Shown: positions 1 to 8,535, numbered from the stretch's first letter. The stretch: 54,565 nt of DNA from Komagataeibacter xylinus NBRC 15237 (GCF_001571345.1 NZ_BCTP01000021.1:1-54565), one strand, 5' to 3'. Numbers and translations are program-made. The notes: generated from the sequence alone by a model not told the origin.

Positions 1-397
1 GTATAAGATGTGAAGGCATGGCCAACTGGACAATGCGGCTCAATGCACCAGAAAAGAAAGATATAACAGTTCCAGTTATAATTTCTTTCCTATTATTGTC
101 TTTTTTGTCATTAAACCATACATAAAATATGGCAGCCATCAATACCCCGACGGTCATACTATCATATGTCAGGGATGAAAGGAGTGCATTCACAAACTTG
201 CTTTTTCTTGCGAATGAATTTAAGAAAATTTCTATATTGTAATCGATAGATCTTATTTGAAATAAGGTAAGAATGGTGCATGAAAAAAATGCCATCATAC
301 AAACTATAAATATTGTATAATCATTTATTTTATGAACATATTCGGAATTATTTTGTGGAGGTCGTTTCATAATGAATTTTTGTAATATTTGCTTCAT
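1..397 (-). CDS. Partial membrane protein, probable PAP2-family phosphatase N-terminus
   Basis: A reading frame runs open for 132 codons from an ATG at 397 to the left edge, so the C-terminal part is outside the window. A GGGAG ribosome site at 404-408 lies six bases before this ATG; the ATG at 403 is too close to it. The protein begins with a basic stretch, then a hydrophobic segment around residues 27-45 (TIFIVCMMAFFSCTILTL), then FLNSFARKSKF, a second hydrophobic segment and a third ending QLAMPSHL. This order resembles the N-terminal half of PAP2 lipid phosphatases, but the catalytic motifs would lie beyond the edge. The gene is strikingly AT-rich with AT-ending codons, unlike everything downstream, which suggests transfer. 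The frame is convincing; the family call is tentative. Confidence 0.6.
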   Translation of the reverse strand, partial: MKQILQKFIMKRPPQNNSEYVHKINDYTIFIVCMMAFFSCTILTLFQIRSIDYNIEIFLNSFARKSKFVNALLSSLTYDSMTVGVLMAAIFYVWFNDKKDNNRKEIITGTVISFFSGALSRIVQLAMPSHLI

Positions 398-403
398 TTT
401 CAT

Positions 404-739
404 CTCCCAATAGTTGGGGCTTCTATGTTAGCGGCTGAGTTGTGTCAACGCGATATTTGAAGCAAATTGTATCAATTCATGTTCCATGAATTTAAATTAC
501 ATTTCTATATACCATGATGATAAATAAATTATGATATATTATATTATCTAATCAATATTTCTGGTTTCAACTTGCCAGCAAGCTGCGGGTAATCGAAAGG
601 TACGGATCAGTGCCGCACGGCTGTGCCAGGCGTGTTAATCGCAACGTGCCTGTCTGTCGGCGGTGTCGCGGCAGGTATCGTGCGAACGGATGCCTGCCGG
701 AAGACCATGCCTTGCCCGTTATCGTGCATGATCGCGACA
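404..739. other. Gene-free stretch with a sharp composition change
   Basis: No convincing gene. Bases 404-560 are AT-rich and hold the upstream region of the leftmost gene; from about 565 the sequence becomes GC-rich like the rest of the window. The short frames in the GC-rich part lack ribosome sites and recognisable products. The change of composition near 560 may mark a junction of acquired DNA. Confidence 0.5.
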
Positions 740-2584
740 TCATGCCGGGACATAAAGGGGCATGGAATCCTCCCACAGGCTGTCCGTCAGGATCCGATTG
801 TGACTGCCGTCGGCATTCATGATGAATATCTGCCCGTAAGGCTGGAACGTATTGTCATACAGGGCCGCTTCGTCACGGAAGCCATATACGCCGCTTGACC
901 ACATGATGCGGCCATCGGCGGTCCATACGGCATGGCCGTCATTGGCGCCGCTGGTGGTCAGCCGCTTCAGCCCGGTTCCGTCGGGACGGATGGTGAAAAT
1001 ATCATAATTTTCGTCATCGACCCGGCGCGTGAACACGATCCGGCTGCCATCGGGCGACCAGCCGGGCAGATTGTCATATGCCGTGGTCAGCACGCGTGTC
1101 TGCCGGGTCCGCAGGTCCAGTATGCGCAGGCCCATGTTGTTTTCCCCCCACACCCGGTACACGATCTGCTGGCCATCAGCGGAATAGCTGGGGAAACCGG
1201 AATGTATGGTGCCATCGGTCAGGGCTTCGACCGCGCTGCCGTCGCGGCGCATGCGCATGACCGTTGCCTTGCCCGTGCGGCGCGCCTGGAACCACTGGCC
1301 CAGCCCGAAGGCGATCCACTGCCCGTCGGGTGACCATGCGGGGGCGAACGCGCCGGCCATGCCGTGGCCTACCTGTGCCGGGTTGAGGTTTGTGCTGGAG
1401 ACATCAAAGATCCGCTTCCGGTCCGATCCATCCGGGTTCATGGTGGCGATGGAGGAATTGAGCGCCTTTTCCGTCAGCACCAGCGTGCCGTCGCGTGACA
1501 GGCCGGGAAACACATCCGTATACCGGTAATCCCGCTGCGGATCCCAGCTATACAGGGGCTGGTTCTGGGCAAACGGGCGGAAACTGACCTTTTCATAAAT
1601 GACCGTCCGGCCATCGGGGGACCAGGCGGGGGAACGCAGCGTCCGGTGCACGCTGGCAATGCCAGCGGTATAGGCCAGCCCCTCATCTGGTCCCCCTTTG
1701 CGGTGATATCCGATGATTTCCGCCGTAACGAACTGGGGAAAGACCTTCAGCCCCAAGCCGGACGTATGCTGGACCCGTTCCCCGCTGGCAATATCGACGG
1801 ACACAATCTGGGAGACGACAGATGCGACCCCTTCGGGTCGTCTGGCGCCCCATGTGCTTTCGGCCAGCATCTCATAAAACACCACCCGTCGGCCATCCGG
1901 CGACCATTTGGGGGAGCCAAGGCAGTAGTCGGGGCGGGTCGCGATACGGCGGAAACCCTGTCCATCCGCACCGATGATGTAAATGCTGAGTGCCTGCGTA
2001 TGTTCCCAGCCCCGGCCATTGTCATGCCCGCGCCACGGGGTGTTGCGGTCGGAGGAAAATGCCAGCCACCGGCCATCGGGCGACCATGCGGGGCGGAAGA
2101 AACAGTCTGGTCCCGCCTTGTCGCCCTGCACGCGGGCCGACCCGGTCAGGTTGCGCAGCCTGCCCATGCGCAGGTCCATGACCCAGATATTCGCACGGTA
2201 TCCGTCGCGCGTGGAAACGAAGGCCAGGCGCGTGCCATCGGGCGACAGGGCGGCCGCATCGTCCACGGATGGATGGCTGACCAGGGGGGCGACACCGGTG
2301 CCGTCCAGACGGGCGCGGAATATGTCCGCCTGCCCCAGCCCGTTACGTTCGGATGTAAAGAGGATGGACTGCCCGTCCGGGGCAAAAGACGCATGATAAT
2401 CAAGGCCATTTCCCGGCATGAAGGGCCGTTCGTCACTCCCGTCCGCGTTGGCAAGGTAAAGCTGTGACACTGATGGTCCGATACGGTTCATCAGCATCAC
2501 GCCCTTTCTGCGGGGGGCCGCCACGGCACCGGCGGGCAGGAGGAGGGCCGCCCCCAGCATCTTCAACATATTTCGACGATTCAT
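740..2584 (-). CDS. Exported TolB-like (PD40) beta-propeller protein
   Basis: 614 residues. The start has a good AGGGGAA ribosome site five bases upstream. The N-terminus NRRNMLKMLGAALLLPAGAVAA has a twin-arginine-like motif, a hydrophobic core and an Ala-rich cleavage region, so export to the periplasm by Tat is likely. The remainder is about ten repeats of the PD40/TolB beta-propeller type, each with a signature like PAWSPDGRWLAF, ASFAPDGQSILF or PGWSPDGSRIVF. Such propellers bind proteins or ligands; no catalytic domain follows the propeller, unlike in prolyl oligopeptidases. It lacks the N-terminal domain of true TolB and is not beside pal or tolQRA, so it is not the Tol-system TolB. Family is certain, function unknown. 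Confidence 0.85.
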   Translation of the reverse strand: MNRRNMLKMLGAALLLPAGAVAAPRRKGVMLMNRIGPSVSQLYLANADGSDERPFMPGNGLDYHASFAPDGQSILFTSERNGLGQADIFRARLDGTGVAPLVSHPSVDDAAALSPDGTRLAFVSTRDGYRANIWVMDLRMGRLRNLTGSARVQGDKAGPDCFFRPAWSPDGRWLAFSSDRNTPWRGHDNGRGWEHTQALSIYIIGADGQGFRRIATRPDYCLGSPKWSPDGRRVVFYEMLAESTWGARRPEGVASVVSQIVSVDIASGERVQHTSGLGLKVFPQFVTAEIIGYHRKGGPDEGLAYTAGIASVHRTLRSPAWSPDGRTVIYEKVSFRPFAQNQPLYSWDPQRDYRYTDVFPGLSRDGTLVLTEKALNSSIATMNPDGSDRKRIFDVSSTNLNPAQVGHGMAGAFAPAWSPDGQWIAFGLGQWFQARRTGKATVMRMRRDGSAVEALTDGTIHSGFPSYSADGQQIVYRVWGENNMGLRILDLRTRQTRVLTTAYDNLPGWSPDGSRIVFTRRVDDENYDIFTIRPDGTGLKRLTTSGANDGHAVWTADGRIMWSSGVYGFRDEAALYDNTFQPYGQIFIMNADGSHNRILTDSLWEDSMPLYVPA

Positions 2585-2678
2585 GAAGTTTCCCCTGTTT
2601 TGGGACGTTACGGCTCAGATACAGTCTTCGGGCACGGTCGTGCGGCATGACGCGCCGCATACGTATGATGGCCCGGTG

Positions 2679-2861
2679 CTACAATATCCTCGTATCGTCG
2701 TTGTGCAGCGCCCCTGTCCCTGCGTGATCGGACAGCTTCGCGAGGCAGCCATCCCCACGACCGTTCTGGCCGCCAGAATAATTCTGATCAAAAGACGGCG
2801 CCTGTGCTGCCAGTGGCAGCGCGGTAATCGGCGCAAGGGCCAGCAAGATTGAACGTTTCAT
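2679..2861 (-). CDS. Possible small secreted peptide or 5' remnant of a lost gene
   Basis: 60 residues. It begins MKRSILLALAPITALPLAAQA, a textbook Sec signal peptide, preceded by GAGGG four bases before the ATG. The short mature part contains a Gly/Asn-rich stretch (NYSGGQNGRGDG) and one Cys. It lies upstream of and in the same direction as the propeller gene. A ribosome site plus signal peptide in the right order is unlikely by chance. The low-complexity tail and early stop fit either a genuine small exported peptide or the leftover start of a larger gene. I do not recognise the family. Confidence 0.4.
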   Translation of the reverse strand: MKRSILLALAPITALPLAAQAPSFDQNYSGGQNGRGDGCLAKLSDHAGTGALHNDDTRIL

Positions 2862-3147
2862 GATCCCTCATCTGATCGCCCGACACATATTGGGACAGAT
2901 CGGGATGGATGAAAGGTAATATTGTGTAACAAACAGGATCGCTTCTTATGTTTTCCTAATGCAAGAATAAATAAACATATTTTGTATCTATAATTACATA
3001 ATTTTTACAATTAGAGCTCTATTTATACATAGTATTCATATCTGGTTCTACGTAATTCTACCCGCGCGCGCAAATCACCGGACGCACAACATTTTTCGCG
3101 CCGGAGATGAGCATGATCCGAACACAGGCCATGATCATACGGGAGCT
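2862..3147. other. AT-rich intergenic region
   Basis: About 290 bases, very AT-rich between 2920 and 3060. It separates two minus-strand genes and may carry the promoter for the small signal-peptide frame and the propeller gene. No individual promoter, hairpin or gene could be supported. Confidence 0.4.
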
Positions 3148-3693
3148 TCAAGATGGCGTGGTTGGCGGAGCGGCCGGCTGGCCCAGATTCTGCCGCGCCT
3201 GTTCCCGGATATCATTGCATTTCTTGGTAAAGACACTGGATTGCGAAGCCGTCATGAAATTGATGATGAACGCCACCACCAGCGAACAGAACGACAGTGC
3301 GATCACCGCCTGCCCCAACCCACCAATAACAGCGTCATAACACTCCGCCGAATACCACAGCAGCACGAGGCTGAGCACGGCGCCCAGAAAGCCAAGAACG
3401 CCGGTATAATGGACCAGCGTGTCTTCCTCTTTACTGTAATCGGCGCTTTCCTGCCAGAGTAGATAGAGCTTCTCGTTCACCTCCTCTATCTGGCAGTCAC
3501 GTTCCAGTTGCTGCGCACTGACCAGCTTCGCTGGAGCGGTACGGTACATACCCAGTTCCTGCTGGGCCTTGGCAAAGACCCGTCGCCGCTCCTTGATCGC
3601 GGGCAGGCTGATATCGACAAAACTGAGAATTGCCACGTTAAGGGCCGCTGACAACTGCACGACGGCCTGAAAATCACCCCACGTCTGGCTCAC
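3148..3693 (-). CDS. Hypothetical two-TM membrane protein
   Basis: 181 residues. A mildly hydrophobic N-terminal segment (VVQLSAALNVAILSFVDISL) is followed by a charged, probably helical region of about 70 residues. Two clear membrane spans come next, GVLGFLGAVLSLVLLWY and VIALSFCSLVVAFIINF, and then a polar tail ending in Pro/Thr. The layout, two adjacent C-terminal spans after an amphipathic helix, is seen in many small uncharacterised inner-membrane proteins. I do not recognise a named family. Flanking genes give no functional clue. Confidence 0.6.
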   Translation of the reverse strand: MSQTWGDFQAVVQLSAALNVAILSFVDISLPAIKERRRVFAKAQQELGMYRTAPAKLVSAQQLERDCQIEEVNEKLYLLWQESADYSKEEDTLVHYTGVLGFLGAVLSLVLLWYSAECYDAVIGGLGQAVIALSFCSLVVAFIINFMTASQSSVFTKKCNDIREQARQNLGQPAAPPTTPS

Positions 3694-3940
3694 GTCTTTC
3701 CTCCGGTCTCAATTACCCGTGAACACAATACGCCATGTCACAACGAAGCGGCAGCGCGTAAAAAAGGCTGACTGGATTGCATTCACTCTGCCTCTGCGCG
3801 GCACGCACATGCAATCGGGACGCATGGGGTTCGTTCACCCTGCCTGTCCCGGGGAATATGATGGTTTTAGCGCCATGACTGGACCTGACCGCATTATTTA
3901 TAGTATTTTATATACAGGAAACCCTCTCAGAAAAGGCCCC

Positions 3941-4177
3941 ATGATGATCCCTGCCAATGAATGTGAGCGCAAAGGCGATGCCTGGATGGCTAAGGCCTTG
4001 AATCCTGAAAAAAATGCACATGAACGCCAGAAAGCGGCAAAGGCGGCAATGTTCGCCTATGAAGATGCCCGCAGGCTGTTTCCCGCAGGTAGCGCGGACA
4101 GCGATCGGGCCCGCAAAAAAGGCTACAAGGCCCATGACATGGCCAACCGGCCAGTTGAGGAATGGGTCTCGGAATAA
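3941..4177 (+). CDS. Small soluble hypothetical protein
   Basis: 78 residues from the ATG at 3941, chosen because an AAGG element sits just upstream and because the frame further upstream has no protein-like composition. The sequence is highly charged and Ala-rich, with predicted helical blocks (NAHERQKAAKAAMFAYEDARRLF, part of which may be a coiled coil), and ends PVEEWVSE. No signal peptide or membrane span. Composition looks protein-like, but I recognise no family. Confidence 0.45.
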   Translation: MMIPANECERKGDAWMAKALNPEKNAHERQKAAKAAMFAYEDARRLFPAGSADSDRARKKGYKAHDMANRPVEEWVSE

Positions 4178-4534
4178 ACCCTGAAAATCAGACAACGGGT
4201 CAATCGCGGGACGCTACCACTATTGCGGGGAAGAAGGTGGAGCACCAGCGTGTAACGCTACCGATACATCCGCGGAACGTTCCGGAAGTTCATGGCCTCA
4301 GGAACAGCGTTGAGGGATCTTGCGGCGAATTCGCGCGTCCGGACGCAGGAGAAGGGTCAGCCAAATCGCAGCGCGGCAAGGTCGGCAGCGAGGAAGCGCG
4401 CATATGGCACGAAGTGACAGGTTCCATGCAGGCCGAAGATTTCCATGCCCCGGAACTTCACCGGAGCAAGACAGGCCGTGTGGTGATAAGGGTCCGCATC
4501 CGGGTGACGTCCTGAGCCGCGTCGATGCGCGCTG
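4178..4534. other. Gene-free stretch downstream of the aldehyde dehydrogenase
   Basis: Both strands were read in all frames. Frames of 115 residues exist, but their composition is repetitive Arg/Ser/Gly/Pro of the kind seen in shadow frames, with no ribosome site or motif. It may be eroded coding sequence. No gene is supported. Confidence 0.4.
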
Positions 4535-5941
4535 TCATCGCAGGATCAGGTTTGTAATGGCGTCGGTGAATTTGCTGAATGGCGGCCGCAGCAGTGTTGC
4601 CGCATTGAAACGCCCCTGCCGGTACACGCCACGGGCATGCGTGAGCGCAATGAAGCCCTCCTTGCCATGATACGCCCCGATGCCACTCTCCCCTACGCCA
4701 CCAAACGGCAGGTCATCCTGTGCGATATGCAGCAGGGTGCCATTGAGGGTAACGTTTCCTGAAACCGTGCGCTTCAGCAGCCTGTCACGTTCAACGCGGT
4801 TATCGCCAAAATAATACAGCGCCAGAGGCCGGGGTCGCGCGTTGATGAAGGCAATCGCGTCATCCAGTGTGCGATAGGTCAGGACGGGCAGGACGGGGCC
4901 GAAAATCTCCTCCTGCATGACCGCCATCTGGGGCGTGACGCTCAGCAGCAGCACGGGAGCCAGAACATGATCCGTAGCTGAATCACTGCCTAGCCGGGTC
5001 ACCTGCGCCCCCTGTGCTGCAGCATTGTCGATCAGACCGCTCAGCCGCGCGTAATGGTGCGTGTTGAGAATGGCCGTATAATCAGGCGACCCCACATAAC
5101 CGCCCGGATGCTGCTTTTTCACGGCGTCCTGATAGGCTGCGGCAAAAGCGTCCCTGTCGTCTTCATGCACCAGCACGTAATCCGGCGCGATGCAGGTCTG
5201 CCCGGCATTGGTCAGCTTGCCAAACGCCACGCGGTCCGCCACCCGCCGCATGGAAAAACCGGGTTCGATCACCACAGGCGACTTGCCCCCCAGCTCAAGC
5301 GTGACGGGCGTCAGGTTGCGCGCCGCCGCCTCAGCCACCTTCTTTCCCACCGCCGAGCTGCCGGTAAACAGGATATGATCGAACGGCAGGGCCGAGAACG
5401 CAGCCCCCACTTCGCCATCACCGGTCACAACGGAAGCCTGGTCCGCCGGGAAAACGGCCCGGACGATCTCGCCAATCACCGTCGATGTGGCCGGTGTGAA
5501 TTCAGAGGGTTTGAGCATCGCCCGGTTGCCAGCCGCAATCGCTGTGGCCAGCGGCACGAGGGCCAGGGAGACCGGATAGTTCCATGGCGCGATAATGCCC
5601 ACGACACCCACCGGCTGCCGGATCACCCAGGCACGACCGCACTGGAAGTAGGCCGATACGTGACGGCGCTGCGGTTTCATCCAGTGCCCCAGATGCGCGA
5701 TCATGTAATTGATCGACTGCACCAGCGGGATCAGTTCCACAATGGCGCTTTCACGTTCCGAGCGCTGGCCGAAATCCGTTTTCAGGGCGCGCACGATATC
5801 AGTCCGTCGCTTGAGAATTTCAGCCTTCAGGCGACGCAGGCCGGTCCGCCGCTGTTTCAGGTCGGGTGGTCCGGCATTCAGGAACGCGGCGCGCTGACGG
5901 TCGAGAATACGGTGCAGGTCAGCGGGGGTAACGTCGGACAT
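4535..5941 (-). CDS. Aldehyde dehydrogenase, coniferyl-aldehyde-dehydrogenase-like
   Basis: NAD(P)-dependent oxidation of an aldehyde to its acid. From the chosen start (MSDVTP) the protein has 468 residues. A GGAGG ribosome site lies five bases before that ATG, so the ATG at 5953 is probably not used. ALDH signatures are complete: APWNYP, the cofactor-binding LKPSE and FTGSSAVGK, the catalytic Glu in LELGGKSP (about 216) and the nucleophile Cys in NAGQTCIAP (about 250). The short length and the C-terminal region ending in a hydrophobic amphipathic helix resemble the coniferyl/fatty-aldehyde branch. The divergent TetR gene and the paired operator-like boxes suggest aldehyde- or solvent-responsive repression. 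Substrate cannot be read from sequence. Confidence 0.9.
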   Translation of the reverse strand: MSDVTPADLHRILDRQRAAFLNAGPPDLKQRRTGLRRLKAEILKRRTDIVRALKTDFGQRSERESAIVELIPLVQSINYMIAHLGHWMKPQRRHVSAYFQCGRAWVIRQPVGVVGIIAPWNYPVSLALVPLATAIAAGNRAMLKPSEFTPATSTVIGEIVRAVFPADQASVVTGDGEVGAAFSALPFDHILFTGSSAVGKKVAEAAARNLTPVTLELGGKSPVVIEPGFSMRRVADRVAFGKLTNAGQTCIAPDYVLVHEDDRDAFAAAYQDAVKKQHPGGYVGSPDYTAILNTHHYARLSGLIDNAAAQGAQVTRLGSDSATDHVLAPVLLLSVTPQMAVMQEEIFGPVLPVLTYRTLDDAIAFINARPRPLALYYFGDNRVERDRLLKRTVSGNVTLNGTLLHIAQDDLPFGGVGESGIGAYHGKEGFIALTHARGVYRQGRFNAATLLRPPFSKFTDAITNLILR

Positions 5942-5951
5942 CACGTCCTCC

Positions 5952-5970
5952 ATGTTTACAGGAGAAACTT
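5952..5970. promoter_or_regulatory. Operator-like box A (TetR candidate)
   Basis: ATGTTTACAGGAGAAACTT. Its reverse complement matches box B at 6012-6030 at all but two adjacent positions. Within the box GTTT and AAAC form outer arms of an imperfect dyad. It lies immediately upstream of the aldehyde dehydrogenase ribosome site, so a bound repressor would block that gene. Confidence 0.55.
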
Positions 5971-6011
5971 ATGCAGGCAGGATATGGAGCATGACGATCG
6001 GGTGTCAATGA

Positions 6012-6030
6012 AAGTTTCTTGTGTAAACAT
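6012..6030. promoter_or_regulatory. Operator-like box B (TetR candidate)
   Basis: AAGTTTCTTGTGTAAACAT, an inverted near-copy of box A, ending 11 bases before the TetR gene start. Two matching sites in one divergent intergenic region are the usual arrangement for a TetR regulator that represses both itself and its neighbour. Confidence 0.55.
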
Positions 6031-6041
6031 GGACCTCGCGA

Positions 6042-6650
6042 ATGAGTGAAACCAAGGACCGCCCCTACCATCACGGTGACCTGCGCCGCGCCCTGATCTG
6101 CACGGCGCTGGACATGCTGGCAGCGGACCAGAACTGGACCTTCACCCTGCGGGAAGTGGCGCGGCGCACGGGTGTCAGCCACGCGGCGCCGTACAAGCAT
6201 TTTCAGGATCGCGAGATGCTGCTGCGCGAACTGGCCCGCATCGGCTTTGTCCGGCTTGGGGAGGCCATGACAGGGGCAATGTCTTCCGATGCGCCTTCCA
6301 CGCGCGCGCAATTCACGGCGGCGGCGCAGGCATGTATCGGGTTTGCGTGTCACAATCCCGGTCTTTATCGCCTGATGTTCAGTTCCGATGCCGACAAGAC
6401 GATAGACCCGCCGCTGCATGACGCGGCCATGGCTACATTCGGAATCCTTCTGCGCCTGCTGGAAAACGGGCAACGTGATGGTAGTTTCCGGCCAGTAGCC
6501 ATCAGCGCACAGGCGGCGGCAAGCTGGGCGCAGGTGCATGGCCTGGCCATGCTGGCGATCAGTCATCAACTGCTTGAAGAGAAGGTCGGGCCAGCGCCGA
6601 TCCCGGCTGCGCTGGATGTGCTGCTGGACGGCATGTGCCGCAACGCGTGA
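6042..6650 (+). CDS. TetR/AcrR-family transcriptional regulator
   Basis: 202 residues. The N-terminal helix-turn-helix is clear: HHGDLRRALICTALDMLA, then FTLREVARRTGVSHAAPYKHFQDREMLLREL, the standard TetR recognition helix. The C-terminal ligand domain contains the WHG-like TetR signature (CIGFACHNPGLYRLMF and WAQVHGLAMLAI). It is divergent from the aldehyde dehydrogenase with an intergenic gap of about 100 bases holding two matching boxes, so it very probably represses that gene and itself. The inducer is unknown; an aldehyde or related lipophile is plausible from context. Confidence 0.92.
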   Translation: MSETKDRPYHHGDLRRALICTALDMLAADQNWTFTLREVARRTGVSHAAPYKHFQDREMLLRELARIGFVRLGEAMTGAMSSDAPSTRAQFTAAAQACIGFACHNPGLYRLMFSSDADKTIDPPLHDAAMATFGILLRLLENGQRDGSFRPVAISAQAAASWAQVHGLAMLAISHQLLEEKVGPAPIPAALDVLLDGMCRNA

Positions 6651-6714
6651 GCAGGCTACGAATTGAGGGGTAGGCAGCACCTCTGTCTGCAACTTACGAT
6701 ACAGGGCTTTCCGG

Positions 6715-7089
6715 ATGAAGCTGAACCATATCAATCTCTGCACCAGCGATGTACCCGCACTTTCTTCCCTGCTGGAAAAACATTTTGGGTTTAACCTGGA
6801 AGAAACACGCGGATAGCATGCTTTTGCCCAGCTTACGGGCACGGGTGGCATGACGCTGATCCTGACCGGCATGGGAAAGACGCCCCAGCCCTATCCACGC
6901 AACTTCCATATCGGATTCATTCTCGATAATCCGCAGGATGTCCACACCAGACATGAAAGCCTGCGCGCCGATGGCTACCAGCCGGGACCGGTGGAGGTCA
7001 CGACGCGCGGGCGTGAGCGCTGGACCCTGTTCTATCACCCGGCGGGTGACAACCTGCTCATCGAGGTCAGTGCACCGGAACCGGTGTGA
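6715..7089 (+). pseudogene. VOC/glyoxalase-family protein interrupted by an in-frame stop
   Basis: From ATG 6715 the frame reads MKLNHINLCTSDVPALSSLL, a typical start of a vicinal-oxygen-chelate domain with its metal-ligand His. It hits TAG at 6814-6816, after ETRG, and continues in the same frame with HAFAQLTGTGGMTLILTG through the second half to SAPEPV and a stop. The remainder is colinear with a complete ~124-residue VOC domain, including the closing Glu region (NLLIEVSAPE). One base change therefore separates it from an intact gene. It follows the TetR gene in the same direction. It could be a true pseudogene or a sequencing error. Confidence 0.8.
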
Positions 7090-7151
7090 CTGTCGCGTCC
7101 GCTACCTGTCTCACTCGGTCCGACATCTGATGCCGGGCGGCACGGTTTCCG

Positions 7152-7360
7152 TTACTTCGCGCCTTCCACGACAAGCCTGCCATCCTGGACGCCATACGGC
7201 TTCTGGTTATCCGGACCGATCAGCGGCAGGGCGTGACTTGCAAATGCCATCGGCAGGGACACGGGCGATTTTACGGGTCGGTAATTCCGCGCGTCATTCA
7301 CCTCCCCTGCCCCGGCATACCGGGCAATATACGGATAGGGATAGACCCGGACGGCTGGCT
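7152..7360 (-). pseudogene. C-terminal remnant of a tannase/feruloyl-esterase-like gene
   Basis: On the minus strand the segment PYPYIARYAGAGEVNDARNY is followed by about 45 more residues and a stop at 7152. It resembles the C-terminal tail of tannase/feruloyl esterase family enzymes, where a Pro-Tyr-Pro, Ala-Arg-Tyr, Gly-x-Gly and Asp-Ala-x-Asn/Ser-Phe/Tyr pattern occurs. Upstream in frame there is no catalytic domain; the frame runs into the region before the next plus-strand gene. I read it as what is left after deletion. The family call is from memory of the tail pattern only. Confidence 0.35.
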
Positions 7361-7494
7361 GTCGCCGTGGCGTCTGGCCGCGCATAAGGCTGGCTGGGCA
7401 TGGGAGCCACGTGGATCTGCCCGCCTGCCGGAGAAATGGATTGCCTTGACCTCTGACACGTCTTCCCCCTTCTTTTTTAAGACAGAATCCGGAT

Positions 7495-8535
7495 ATGGAC
7501 AAAAAGATGAAGACGTTTCGATCGGGCCGTCATGCCGCACTCTGCCTGTCGCTGCTCGCCGCGACGCTGCCCTTTACCCCGCAGGCCCGGGCGGCACCCC
7601 GGAAGGGGCCTGTTTATGGTGCCGAACTGCAGGGGTTTGCATATCCGTGGCCTGTTTCGGAATTTTCCTTTCAGTCCCAGCAGCAGACGCTCCACATGGC
7701 CTATATGGACATCCGCCCCGAGCAGCCTAACGGACAGGTGGCGGTGCTCCTGCACGGCAAAAACTTCTGTGCGGCAACGTGGGAAAATACGATCCAAGTC
7801 CTGATCAGCCGGGGTTACCGGGTTATTGCCCCGGACCAGATCGGCTTTTGCAAGTCCAGCAAGCCGCGGGCCTATCAGTTCAGTTTCGGGCAGCTTGCCA
7901 GCAATACCCATGCCCTGCTGCAGCATCTGAACATTTTGCAGGCCGCCATGGTGGGGCACTCCACAGGGGGAATGCTGGCCATTCGCTATGCTCTCATGTT
8001 CCCCCAGGAGACTTCACGACTGGTGCTGGTTGACCCGATAGGGCTGGAGGACTGGCAGGCCAAGGGTGTGCCATACCGGACAGTTGACGCCTGGTACGCC
8101 CTTGAGCGGGGCCGGACAGCCGACCAGATCCGGGCTTACGAGCAGAAGGTCTATTATGCGGGTGAATGGAGGCCGGAATACGAGCCGTGGGTCCAGATGC
8201 TTGCGGGTATGTACCGGGGGCCGGATGCGGACAGTGTGGCGTGGAATTCCGCCCTGCTTTACGACATGATCACAACGCAGCCTGTCATTTACGACCTGCC
8301 ACGCCTCAAACCTCCGACAACATTGATGATCGGGGACAGGGACGTGACCGCGATAGGGAGTGACGGCGCTCCGCCCGAGGTGCGTGCAAAGCTGGGGCAT
8401 TACCCTGAACTGGGCCGGGCGGCAGCGGCGGTCATTCCCGGCGCAAAACTGGTTGAATTTCCCAATGTCGGGCACACGCCCCAGCTACAGGCGCCCAGGG
8501 CCTTTCATCAGGCACTGCTCCAGGCATTGAAGTAA
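7495..8535 (+). CDS. Exported alpha/beta hydrolase
   Basis: 346 residues. A Sec-type signal peptide (CLSLLAATLPFTPQARAA) indicates periplasmic location. The hydrolase fold follows: oxyanion-hole motif LLHGKNFC around 86-92, nucleophile elbow GHSTGG with Ser about 156, acid region LMIGDRDV about 273-280 and catalytic His in NVGHTPQ near the C-terminus. A lid region with many aromatic residues lies between. It belongs to the broad esterase/epoxide-hydrolase/haloperoxidase group, and the substrate cannot be told. The start could also be the second Met (7507). Downstream is a convergent reductase gene. Confidence 0.88.
   Translation: MDKKMKTFRSGRHAALCLSLLAATLPFTPQARAAPRKGPVYGAELQGFAYPWPVSEFSFQSQQQTLHMAYMDIRPEQPNGQVAVLLHGKNFCAATWENTIQVLISRGYRVIAPDQIGFCKSSKPRAYQFSFGQLASNTHALLQHLNILQAAMVGHSTGGMLAIRYALMFPQETSRLVLVDPIGLEDWQAKGVPYRTVDAWYALERGRTADQIRAYEQKVYYAGEWRPEYEPWVQMLAGMYRGPDADSVAWNSALLYDMITTQPVIYDLPRLKPPTTLMIGDRDVTAIGSDGAPPEVRAKLGHYPELGRAAAAVIPGAKLVEFPNVGHTPQLQAPRAFHQALLQALK

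Noticed and set aside
932-2467. Long plus-strand frames opposite the propeller gene
   Set aside because: They mirror the PD40 repeats of the minus-strand gene, have no ribosome sites and show shadow-type composition.
4178-4534. Possible transposase remnant upstream of the ALDH stop
   Set aside because: No catalytic motif, inverted repeat or recognisable block in any frame; left as unassigned sequence.
5054-6049. 331-codon plus-strand frame opposite the aldehyde dehydrogenase
   Set aside because: The minus-strand ALDH has all catalytic motifs; the plus frame is a GC-driven shadow rich in His/Arg/Gly.
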